Assembly (NCBI GenBank): GCA_017979445.1
Contig: JADQWC010000458.1
Location: 1 to 64,000, forward strand
Source of the DNA: Akebia trifoliata
Lineage: Eukaryota > Streptophyta > Magnoliopsida > Ranunculales > Lardizabalaceae
Length of the DNA: 64,000 nt
Direction of reading: 5' to 3'
A program made the position numbers and the translations under genes. Positions 12,947 to 23,680 of the stretch are shown in pieces. Within the stretch, counting starts at the first letter, position 1. The number at the start of each line of letters is the position of its first letter. The notes beneath the pieces are model-generated. The model did not search any database, was not told the origin of the DNA, and saw only the letters and a list, made by a program, of their open reading frames with translations.

Positions 12947-13660
12947 TTACACAACTCGTGAACTTTTATCCCACTCTTCAGTGGACCTACACATCGAAAG
13001 TTGGCCCAATTGGTAAATTTTTCCATAAGAATTTTGTCCAAAATTAGAACTACTGATAAAGAAATTAGGATTTCAAACACTTGATAAAAATTCTCAAACC
13101 TAATTTTAAATTTTGGAAGGAGGTAAGTATAATTTCACCAATTTAATAGGGGAATATTTCTAAAATACTCAAAATTATTTTGCCTACGTATAATCATACA
13201 AACCCTTCTGTTTTGTGGCCTTCAAAGATAAATGAGACCTAATGAATGCATGCGATTGGATACGCAGTTGACGTGGTAAGAGCATAGAATCATAGATTTT
13301 TTTCATTGAGATACACAGGAAAAAGATGTGTGATTCTGTGTCCTTGTCATGTCAGCTGTGTACCCAACCACATGCATTCATCATTATTCAAGATAAATTT
13401 CCCTTGTGTTTAAACGTGTTTGGAAGCAAGACCAATGTTTTGTTGTACAGAGCAAATATGTATAGGACCTTTTTTTCAAATAGATTCAGTGCTAGTTTAC
13501 AAAAAAGAAAAAAAAAACACTGTTTTAGCCAAAACCAAACAGAACATATTTCAATCCAAACCGACAATAAATATCTAAGTTAATAAATCCAAAAATCAAA
13601 TAACAGTCAGAAGGAAAATAAATTTTATTTAGAGTAGGCCAAGTAAGACCAATTCATATT

Positions 13661-14140
<480 letters not shown>

Positions 14141-14336
14141 TCAAAACTTTAATCATGTGGTTAAGAGTCAAACATTTAGAGTCAATGATTAACCTTGGTT
14201 TACTTCCAATTAGGTGATAATTGGTCCCAAACGTTCTAAACCTCCATCTGTACCACTTTGGGTCCGTGAAAAAAATCATCTTTCTAGAGTACCATTGCCA
14301 AGTAGTCAGTCTTTGCCACCAAAGGAAACGAATACC

Positions 14337-15827
14337 ATGGACGAAACTGCGCTCCGTCAGATTTTAGAATCTTTTCAAGCACAGATTATTGCTTCAGTCA
14401 AAACACAAATTGAATCCTTGAAAATTGAAAAGGGAAAAGATAAAGTTATATAACCTCAAGATGTGTTTGACCTTGTCGAAAATCAAGAAGATGATCAATT
14501 ACCTGTCGACCCTATCTTAACTCATCGAATAACTCAGGTTGAAACTACTTTAAAGAATATTAAAGACCCCGACTATCTTACTCTTGGATTAGGGGCAATG
14601 ACCTTGTTTCCTACGGTCCGTCTGTCAGAGAAATTCACAATGCCAAATATGTAGAAGTTTGATGGTATTGGATGCCCTATGACTCACTTAAAAGTATATG
14701 TTGGCATAATGCAATCTCAGGGTCTGAGTAAATAACAGGTGGCTCAAATTTTTCAAAGAACCCTTACAGGTCCTGCCCTACGCTGGTTAATGTCATTGTA
14801 TTCATCTCGGGTAAGAACATGACATGAATTGATGAAAAAGTTTATTAGTCGGTATTCATTTAACACAGATATTAAACTCACAAGAAGAGACCTAAAACCT
14901 ACTAAACAAAAACCCGGGGAAACTTTCACTGAGTTCATTGCTTTATGGAGAGCTAAAGCCACTCAATTGTGGGACAGACCTCAAGAGAAAAAATAAGTCA
15001 AAATTATCCTCAAAAATCTCACTCCAAATTATGCCAAGTACTTGATGCCTCAGTACCTTCCCACTTTTCAATCCCTTCTTGAGGTTAAAAATGAAGTTGA
15101 GGATGCCTACTCTTTGAGACTTTTTGGTAACCCGTCTGAGTCAAAACCCATACATTTTAAACCTAATGTCAATTATTTATAAGTGGCCAACACCTCCTTC
15201 GTACTATCTCCTCAAGCTACTCATCCTTTACAAGCTATGCCTAGGAGACAGTTTGCCAATCTTGGAATGTCCCTTAGTGTTGCTTATCAAAAATTGAGGA
15301 AAAGGGGATTGTTGACACCTTTACATCCTAAGCTTTTACCTAATCCTCTTTCCCCAAACATGGATAATGGGCAATTCTGTGAATTCCATCAGATGCTCGG
15401 TCATATTCTTGATAGGTGTATTACTCTCCGACATGTTATCCAAGACCTTATTGAGCAAGAAAAAGTCACCATACCCACTCCTACTACTCCCAATGTTAAG
15501 ACTAACCCTTTGCCTACTTTTTAAAATCAATCCCTTCCTACTCTGAACCTAATATCCATATCAAAATCCGAATCAGTTAACCTAGTTTCCTTCATTCACC
15601 CAATTGGTATTAACAGTGCATTCGCTCCAAACCAGAATGAGCTCAACTACCCTAAGGTAGTGACATAAATATAGAGCAGAGAGATTATTGAAGCAACGGA
15701 TTTTTCCGCATATAACAGGCTTGAATAGGAATATGAAGAGATAGTAAAAACAGGGAAGTTCAAGTCATCCATCGAAGATAGCCGAAGTGGCATAAACTCT
15801 AGAATTGTGTCCCTCCATTCAGAATGA
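14337..15827 (+). pseudogene. Family A (Tat-type) gag with in-frame stops but no frameshift
   Basis: An ATG at 14337 (MDETALRQILESFQAQ) opens a frame that can be followed to TGA 15825-15827 with no indel, interrupted only by stop codons (14451, 14652, 14733, 14820, 14994, 15180, 15522, and two or three near 15670-15740). The TGA at 14820 replaces an expected Trp in T-W-HELM, a G-to-A change. Core gag motifs: KFDGIGCPMTHLKVYVG, QIFQRTLTGPALRW, KKFISRYSFNTDIKLTRRDL and KPGETFTEFIALWR. A zinc knuckle CEFHQMLGHILDRC lies at about 15381-15422. The C-terminal extension (IIEATDFSAYNRLE...VSLHSE) is also conserved in A2. No protease D-[TSN]-G follows. Confidence 0.85.
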
Positions 15828-16083
15828 TGTCATTTTTCTAAGTCTTCTTAGCTTTTTTAGCTTCAGTTGCGTTAGTCTTTGAATTCAGTTAGTCATTTTT
15901 ATTTTTGGGTTTTAGTAAGGTTTGTCAGTCTATATTCCTTTTTATTCTAATCAATAAAGAAACTTTTGATTATCAGGTGTATAATAATGATGTGAACATA
16001 AAATTTAACTTAAGAAATGACTTAAAACTCACTAATCAAATTTCATAAATATTGAAATTAAAGAGTACACTCAAGAAGTGTAA
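15828..16083 (+). other. Conserved noncoding spacer between gag and pol remnant in family A
   Basis: A+T-rich. The end part ('aatgatgtgaacataaaattt' region, about 15987-16080) is conserved in A2 at 55880-55950 (reverse complement), showing that the join between gag and the pol remnant is shared. Confidence 0.6.
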
Positions 16084-16176
16084 ATTGGTACAATATTATC
16101 TTCAGGGGAATATAAGAAAATAATAAACTTACTTGAGAAATTCAACAATGTTCCTTCATGGTCTCATGATGATATA
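16084..16176 (+). pseudogene. Remnant of the pol region just upstream of RT
   Basis: Frame IGTILSSGEYKKIINLLEKF followed by NNVPSWSHDD matches the block that opens reverse transcriptase in Tat-lineage pol (general form IG..L...E...LLKEY.DVFAWSY.DMPGLD). The same segment is present in A2 (55754-55846 minus) as IGTTLFSREHERIINLLTKF then RVLAWSYKDM. After it, both elements share a degenerate frame of about 75 codons (to 16394 here) of uncertain origin. The catalytic RT core (YVDD) is absent. This shows family A descends from a full Tat element by deletion of most of pol. Confidence 0.75.
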
Positions 16177-16394
16177 TTGATAGATTTCACCCGAATAGAT
16201 AAAGGCATAAAGTTGAAAGCGGACTTCAAAGTCAAAGATCGTCAAAAATGATATAGTTGAAAGCATCAACAAAGACGCTAAGACCTACAAGTGGATCTAC
16301 CATGTTTTTCACTCAAAAGAGGAGAGTTTTCATTCATAAGAGAATAAAAGATTTTTTCAAAGTTTTAGAAGAGTTGAATAGTCAGAAAATTTGA

Positions 16395-17060
16395 TCATAC
16401 TCGATTTCGCAAAAGAAGACTGAATAATATTCATTATCAAAAGAAGACCTTACTCGATAGAGCAATCCAGATATCGAATTCCTGAAACTTTGACCAAGTC
16501 GAGCAGCATTCACCAAAGGAGGCCTTATTTGGTCGAACCATTTTCTTGTCTTACCAAGAAAAAGTAACTTTCTTTAGCCCCTTGCAGTCTCTAAAAAAAT
16601 CAAATAGCATGTTTCTTTCTAAACCACACCGACCAACATTGGGAGGGAATCTTAGTATGAACTACGTTTTGACCTGATCCTAAAAAAATATATATATATT
16701 TGGGGTACGTAGGCAACCTGAGAAGTTACTTCAGGTCCGGTCATGGAAAAAAATGTATTATCTTAAAGAAAGTGTCATCCAAAACGAAAATCCCCTGTTA
16801 AAAGGTTTAAAAGAAGAGAATGCCAAACTAGGGGCATTAGAAAAAAGAGTCAAAAGAATTTACAGAAAATAATGACAAAAAAGAGAATATTAGACTAAGG
16901 GCATTTTGGGAAGTCGAGCCTTTTACCCTTTCTTTCTAAATCATATCCTAAGCCCACCTATTAAGTCCTCCTGAATGCTAATTGACTCGGTTAAGGGTTA
17001 CGGAATCAAGAAGTTGTAGAGTTAGTTATTCAAGATCATGAAGAAAAAAAAAGAAGCCCG
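16395..17060 (+). other. Family A 3' noncoding region with conserved block and hairpin
   Basis: A stretch at 16657-16742 (gaactacgttttgacctgat, then after an AT run ggggtacgtaggcaacctga) recurs in A2 (55170-55235) and A3 (63925-63995), both minus. In it, ACCTGA (from 16714) can pair with TCAGGT at 16732-16737 as a hairpin. The rest is A-rich noncoding. Confidence 0.6.
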
Positions 17061-17229
17061 CTAAGTCAAAAACCCGAAAAGGCAACTTAGGAAAAATTTA
17101 GGGCATAACCATAAAAAAGAAAGCCTACTAGGTTGAAAACCTGAAAATGCGACTTAGGCAAAAATCAAGGTATCATCAGGAAAATAAAAATAAAGCCCGC
17201 TAGATTGAAAACCTGAAGAGGCGATCTAG
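17061..17229 (+). other. Three tandem ~30-nt RNA-type hairpins (family A, A1)
   Basis: Hairpins at 17061-17090, 17128-17157 and 17200-17229. Outer stems are CTAAGT/ACTTAG, CTAGGT/ACTTAG (one G-U) and CTAGAT/ATCTAG. Each encloses 18 nt of the form [t/c][t/c]gaaaaCC[t/c]GAA[a/g]aGGcga, where CC and GG can form an inner pair around a GAAA-like loop. Each is followed by 'g[c/g]aaaaat'. The same arrangement with compensatory stem changes exists in A2, A3 and, more loosely, B. Confidence 0.8.
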
Positions 17230-17879
17230 GCAAAAATTAGGGTATCATCAAATGGGAGAAAGGTCCCATCAAGAAGAAAAATTTAGAAGGAAGCTTGTGC
17301 AGAAACTAGAAAATGCAGAACCATTCACGTCACAATATTCATTTTTCAGCCAAGAGCTCATATCTGACGAAGACAATGTTGAAGTCAAAAAAATCAGAAG
17401 TCATTTTGAACATTGTAGGATCTTCAAAAGTATGTTTACTTGTTCAAATGTTCGCTAATGAAAGATGTAGAATCATCAACCATTTTGAAGAGAAAGATCT
17501 TCTATTCTAATATTTATCAAGATTTTTTAAGTTCAGCTCAAGTTCTTTTTCAAAAGTAATTTGAAAGAAAATGATCAATCCTTTATTGCACATATGATAA
17601 TCTTAAGAGTCTTAAATTTAATGGAATGTCCGTTATTCTATTTGTCATACATCAGAGTCCATATTTTTCAAGCGTAATCTATTCCATCAGTCTAGTAGTC
17701 AAGTTCCAGTTAAAACCAATCTTGAAACTAGGGGCATATTTTGAAAGTCCTTTAATTCCAAATTTTTGTTCTTAATCACATGATAAAAATTAAAATCTTA
17801 CTTAAAAGTCCGATGAAGTCCAATGATAATTATTAATCCAGATGCATGATAAGCTAATAAAGGCCCGGTCTTTCAAACT
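17230..17879 (+). other. Family A noncoding spacer between hairpins and tandem array
   Basis: No coding sequence is recognised. Homologous to 54020-54700 (minus) of A2, e.g. 'gggagaaaggtcccatcaag' here against the complementary block near 54660. Confidence 0.55.
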
Positions 17880-19470
17880 TTGAGCTCGATTTTGAATCAT
17901 AGAATCAATTAATAGGATTGTTTAAGTTCCTATAAATCTAAGCCCGAGAAACGAGGCTTAGTAAATTCGAGTCCGAGAAACGAGACTCCAACTTTTTTTG
18001 AATCATGGAATGAATTAATAAAATTGTTTAAGTTCCTATAAATCTAAGCCTGAGAAACGTGTCTTAGTAAGTTCGAGTCCGAGAAACAAGATTCCAATTT
18101 TTTGAATCATAGAATGAGTAGGTTTTTTGAAGTGCTTACAAACCTAAGTTCGAGTCCAAGAAACGAGCCTCCAACTTTTTGAATCATAGAATAAGTAGGC
18201 TTTTTGAAGTGACTACTAACCTAAGTTCGAGTCCGAGAAACGAGACTCCAACTTTTTGAATCATAGAATAAGTAGGCTTTTTGAAGTGACTACAAACCTA
18301 AGTTCGAGTCCGAGAAACGAGACTCCAACTTTTTAAATCATAAAATGAGTAGGCTTTTTGAAGTGCCTACAAACCTAAGCTCGAGTCCGAGGAACGAGAC
18401 TCCAACTTTTTGAATCATAGAATGAGTAGGCTTTTTGAAGTGCCTACAAATCTAAGTGCGAGTCCGAGAAACGAGACTCCAACTTTTTGAATCATAGAAT
18501 GAGTAGGTTTTTTGAAGTGCCTACAAACCTAAGTTCGAGTCCGAGAAACGAGACTCTAACTTTTTGAATCATAGAATGAGTTGGCTTTTTGAAGTGCATA
18601 TAAACCTAAGTTGGAGTCTGAGAAATGAGACTCCAACTTTTTGAATCATAGAATGAGTAGGTTTTTTGAAGTGCCTACAAACCTAGGTTCGAGTCCGAGA
18701 AGCGAGACTCCAACTTTTTGAATCATAGAATGAATAGGTTTTTTGAAGTTTCTATAAATCTTAGTTCGAGTTCGAGAAACGAGACTCCTTGAAGTGCCAA
18801 CAAACCTAAGTACGAGTCCGAGAAACGAGACTCCAACTCTTTGAATCATAGAGTGAGTAGGCTTTTTGAAGTACCTACAAACCTAAGTTCGAGTCCGAGA
18901 AACGATACTCCAACTTTTTGAATCATAGAATGAGTAGGCTTTTTGAAGTGCCTACAAACCTAAGTACGAGTCCGAGAAACGAGACTCCAATTTTTTGAAT
19001 CATAGTTAGAGTAGGTTTTTTGAAGTGCCTACAAACCTAAGTTTGAGTCCGTGAAACGAGACTCCTTGAAGTGCCTATAAACCTAAGTTCGAGTCTGAGA
19101 AATGAGACTCCAACTTTTTGAATCATAGAATGAGTAGGCTTTTTGAAGTGCCTACAAACCTAAGTACGAGTTCGAGAAATGAAACTCCAACTTTTTGAAT
19201 CATAGAATGAGTTGGTTTTTTGAAGTGCCTGCAAACCTAGGTTCGAGAAGCGAGACTCCAACTTTTTGAATCATAGAATGAATAGGTTTTTTGAAGTGCC
19301 TATAAATCTTAATTCAAGTTCGAGAAATGAAACTCCAATTTTGATAGGATTGTTTAAGTTCCTGTAAACCTTAGCCAGAGTCTGAGAAACGAGATTCCGG
19401 TTTTGTTTGAATCATATTAAATTAACATGATTGTATTATTTAGCCCGAGAAGCGTGGCTACAATAGGCTC
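17880..19470 (+). repeat. 77-bp tandem array in the family A 3' region
   Basis: About twenty copies of a unit with period 77 (e.g. unit starts 18181, 18258, 18335). The typical unit contains gaatcatagaatgagtaggc, then ctttttgaagtgcctacaaa, then ttcgagtccgagaaacgaga. GAGTC and GACTC flank CGAGAAACGA, so every unit can form a small hairpin. The first units (17900-18110) have an extra 'cccgagaaacgaggct' hairpin, resembling the A2 array. Element B is inserted at the array's right end, and the array sequence resumes at 36507 (gagttcgataaacgagactc). Confidence 0.93.
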
Positions 19471-20590
19471 TGTAGACACCTCAATTTGAACGGGCCGCTT
19501 CTCGAAAAGGCCCAAAAATACAGATTTTCCAAATAAATGGGCCAACGGGCCTTAAAGGCCCAAGTCATTGAGAAGTGACCTTTTTACCAACCCGAGGCCC
19601 CTAAGACCTCTCAATGGTTTAGGAGACCTACCAAAAGGACTCGGCCTACCTTATGTCTTCCCAATATTCACCGCTCCGCTTCCAAAATAAAAAACGCTAA
19701 ATTTTCGATAAATTTGACCAACGGGCCTAAAAAGCCCGATTCGCCAACACGTGGCATTTTTGATCAAACTAATGATTGCAAAAATCTAAAAAAATTAAAA
19801 AATTAAAAATGTAAGACTTGGGATGCCTACCCCTCTTCTACTACCACCGCTCCGCCTCAACCAATCCCTAAAATCCAAAACCATTTCTAAAACCCAAGCC
19901 CAACACTACAAAGCCCACAAATCACTAACCATATCCAATTTATTATCTAACCCACAACCCTAACCCATAAACCACAACCCACATCAACCAATCACTCTTT
20001 TATCATCAAAAGATGACACATGTCATCACCCCATCTCACCTCCCTCACCCAACTACCTACCCCATTAATTTGCTTTAAATCACATCTACCCACACATCAA
20101 CCCATCACCTTTCCTCTCAAATCAAACACATCTACCCACACCCCTAACCTATACCTCCCCTAATCTACCCTCATCATTCCCTACAAAACCTACATCTACA
20201 ACCTAAAACCTACACCATCCTCTCAAGTCAAACACTCAACCTCTCCCATCAACTTATCTCAACCCTTCATTTCCACCCACTTTAACACATGGCATCATCT
20301 CCTTCACCCTCCCAAAATATCATCAACCACCTCTTTAAATCCTCCATTCTCTTAAACCAAATACCATTTAATCTCAACCACCATCTTAAACTTACCTCAC
20401 CAAACACTCCACCCAAATGGGTTGGGTAGGATCCAAACCATTTGGGTCAAAACTCACCCATTTAACCCCCCTTCCCTAAATACCCTCCAATCTCCTCTAA
20501 ATTACACCCACTTCTCTCTCAAACTCATAACCATTCTACCCTTTTTCTTCACTTCACCCCATTATATCCCTAAAATAACTCCTCAACATC

Positions 20591-20598
20591 TATAAATA
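20591..20598 (+). promoter_or_regulatory. TATA box of the B 5' LTR
   Basis: TATAAATA followed by a C/T-rich stretch (ccctcctcctcttcc), resembling a plant core promoter with Y patch. Conserved at 35739-35746 in the 3' LTR. Transcription would start about 30 bases downstream. Confidence 0.65.
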
Positions 20599-21134
20599 CC
20601 CTCCTCCTCTTCCTAAAAAGGCCCTCCAACTTCTCAAAAAAAACTTCTCCCCAACACTCTCTCTACTAACAACTATCACCCCTCTCACTAAGAAAATCCT
20701 CATCAATTCCCTCACACTAATCCTCCCCAAGTCTCATAAAAAAAAATCACATACTCATCATCTCTTCTTTACTCCTTCAACCAAAAAAAAAAGAGTTGTA
20801 TTTGCTTAAAATACTAAGGACTCAAGAAGACTCAAAGAAAAGAAGAAAAGAAGAAAGAAGATACAAGGTGGGTTCAAGGCACCTCCCCTCTCTCTTCTAC
20901 ATCCTCTCCTCCTCCCTCTTCTATCACCCCTCTCCCCTTCATTTTATTTTTTAGGATGAATGGACCCAAGGCTAAAGATCTATAAGGGTCATTTCCATTG
21001 ATGGAAATGACCCTATGATCAAGCCGAAAATGAACCCCTATCTAGGGTACAAATGCACAACACGTGGCACATCATTTTTCGTATTTTTTTTAATCAAATG
21101 ACCGAGTTGAGTTGAGGTTACCACTATTTAGTGG

Positions 21135-21169
21135 GGAGAAAAGGGTGCCTAACACCTTCCCTTTTCTCC
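21135..21169 (+). other. LTR hairpin with 13-nt invariant loop
   Basis: Perfect 11-bp stem GGAGAAAAGGG / CCCTTTTCTCC closing the loop TGCCTAACACCTT. Repeated at 36282-36316 in the 3' LTR. Family A LTRs have the same 13-nt loop with a different perfect 9-bp stem (38527-38557; 60007-60037). Confidence 0.8.
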
Positions 21170-21360
21170 AACCGAGCCGCTTACCCCGGATCTTAAGGTT
21201 TGATCCGTACCTTATCCACGTGAGTCACTAAAATGCCAAAATGTCACTTTTTCAAAAATGCACATCGGGTGACCATTCACACCTACTTACAATATGAATG
21301 GTGGCGACTCCAAATCATAGTAGATGTGGCCGTCGTAATGACGAAATCCCGTGTCTACAG

Positions 21361-21380
21361 CTTGGCGACTCCACTGGGAA
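21361..21380 (+). promoter_or_regulatory. Primer binding site of element B
   Basis: Directly after the LTR the sequence reads g-CTTGGCGACTCCACTGGGAA. TGG at 21363 would pair with the CCA end of a tRNA. TGGCGACTCC...TGGG-type sites are usual in Tat/Ogre elements, where I recall tRNA-Arg as primer. The tRNA identity is inference. The TGGCGACTCC decamer also occurs inside the LTR at 21302-21311. Confidence 0.75.
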
Positions 21381-23680
21381 TTAAAGGCTCCACCCTCGTG
21401 TCAACTCGGTTATTTTGGTAAAAAAAGGAAAGGTTTCAATTTTTATTTTTTTTATTTTTGCAAGCTAACAATACTTGTTGTGTTTGTTGTTTTTATTTTT
21501 TAGGTATGTTTCCTTTATTTATTTACTCGCTTGAAAAAAAAAAAAAACAAAAAATCCGATTTTCACTTTATTTATCCGATTATGTCATTTTAAGCATGCG
21601 CATCATCAAACAAATGAAAAAAAAATTTATTTTTTAGCCCAAGCCAAAAACCAGAGGCAATGTGCCTCAAAATGTGTATAAAAAAAGAAAAAAATAAAAA
21701 AAATAAAAAAAAAAGTCGTTTTTCTTCTTTTTTGGCCGAATGGACAGTCGAACTTAAAATGATCATAACTTTCTCGTCCGATCTCCGATTAGCTATTAGT
21801 GCATATCGATTTGGGGTAGAACAAAATTTTCTACCAAATGTGACAAAGTCAGCAACATTTTGACAAGTCAGAATCGGTTTTTGAGCTCATTTACTATCGT
21901 TTACGCTATCATTTCCGTTTGACGTCTCGTTGCGATACAAAATGAGTAGGAAAGAAAAGCATAAAAAAGGGGAAAAAAATTTGGCCCAAGCCAAAAACCA
22001 GAGGCAATGTGCCTCAAAATGAGCACAAAAAATTTTTTATTAAAAAAAAAAAGTTAATTAAATTAAAAAAAAAAAAATTTTTTTTTTTTTTTGCTCAACT
22101 TGTTCCTTACATCTGTCTTGGAAACTTTCCTTTTGGAACTTATTTTTATTTTAAGTTTTAAAACTTCAAAAGATCAAACGGATCATCTTTTTCAAACTCA
22201 GGGCGTACCGCTCGCCACTTTTTGATTGATCAAAATGAAAATTCAAAGTGATCATCGGTTGGACTATAATAAAAAAAGAGAAGTCCTTTTTTGATTAGTT
22301 CATTCATAAAATTGAAAAAAAATGATAAATAAATAAAAAAATCGATTGGTTGATGCTTAACTATGAATGTGCAACCCTTATGGACAAATTATCTAAAAAG
22401 TTATGATCTGGCCAACGGGCCCACCCATCTGAAAAATGCCCCGGGCGCACCCCATCCTATTTGCACACACCACTAGCACGTTTACATTACTGTATTGCAC
22501 GCTTGCATGTCCCTAATAGCCAACGTGGCACTAGTGCGTGGCCTGGTCTCCTCGGAGATGCGACGTCATTCATGAAAACCACAACTCCAATCACGTACCG
22601 TAAGGTATATAAAACTGGGGCATCAATACCGTTTGATCAGGTGATTCTGAAAGGTATATTGATACACCCACGTTGGAGTGACCTGAGCCTTTGTCCTATT
22701 GTAAGCCGCACGGTCACATGTCCCGATTGCCAACGTAGTACTAGTACGTGGTCGGTCCCCTCGCGGGATGCGAAAACCATTTATGAAAGCTACAACTCCT
22801 GACTCGTACCTATAGGTATATAAAAGATAATCCAAGTACATCAATTGCACTTCTTGGTCAAAACCAGTGCCTAACAAGATCCTGCCCCGCTGTACCCTAC
22901 TGTATGAGGGGGATAGACTACGTCTATTCTAGACGAGAGGTACTTAAGCGGGCCTTTGCTCAGCATCGTGCGCCACCTCTCAACTGGGGATCAAACTGGC
23001 TGTTTTTGGCTTCAGAGAAGTGAATTGAAGTTTTAGATTGTCACCTATACGGTATATCAAACCAAGTCACCACGTATCGTCTGATTGAGTACGCTTGAGA
23101 GGTATATAGGTGTGCTTGGGCAAGAGTGGCCAGATAAAAATGCATTGCAGTAGTAAGTTTAGAGTCTAGAAGCCTTCCCTGTAAGTCACGACTCGAACTT
23201 ATCGCGGGTGTTCCCGGGTTGTTGAATGAAACTCGATGATTGATGTATGTGAATGATCAAAGTGTATGATTGTCCTCAAGGGTCAAAATTTTGTTTTCAG
23301 AAATTAAAATGGGTACACCGACCCAATAAAGAATCCATTTCTTGCAAAAATTCAATAATGACCCAGTCCATCTCGATCCAATGATCATGATAGGCCGGGT
23401 CATTTAAATCAAAATGAAAATCAAAATTTCAAAAAAGAAAAGCGTTTTCAAAAAAGTGTTTCAAAAGAAAAGTAGTTTTACATAGACCTTGGAAATGTAC
23501 TAAACTATTCTCTTGTGTCAACTCAGGATGCTGGCTGCAGGCAATAACCCAATCGACCAATTGGTCAAAACAACCATCACGGGGATGCACACCGTAGAGA
23601 AATTCAACTTTGCAAAATTCATGTTGAGATGCGCCCTGTACTTTCACGAGTTTGAGATAGATTGGAATCTTTTGCGCGCT
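21381..23680 (+). other. Untranslated leader of element B with internal repeats
   Basis: Non-coding. A block of about 36 bases containing cccaagccaaaaaccagagg and a 6-bp hairpin GAGGCA-atg-TGCCTC occurs twice (about 21637 and 21983). A second imperfect direct repeat with offset 211 covers about 22506-22630 and 22717-22830 (catgtccc...gccaacgt...actagt.cgtgg). Poly-A and poly-T runs lie between. Long leaders are usual in this lineage, though some Ogre elements encode an extra ORF here, which I do not see. Confidence 0.6.

Larger units (their letters stand above)
19471..21359 (+). repeat. 5' LTR of element B
   Basis: Starts TGTAGACACC and ends GTGTCTACA (TG...CA with short inverted termini TGTAGACAC/GTGTCTACA). 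The region 19830-20700 is strongly C-rich and G-poor on the plus strand. A TATA box TATAAATA lies at 20591-20598. A perfect 11-bp hairpin lies at 21135-21169. Nearly identical to 34610-36506. Confidence 0.96.

Noticed and set aside
17880..19400. tRNA-like T-arm sequence (ggttcgagtcc) repeated many times
   Set aside because: Only the T-loop-like string is present within a 77-bp satellite; no acceptor, D or anticodon arms.
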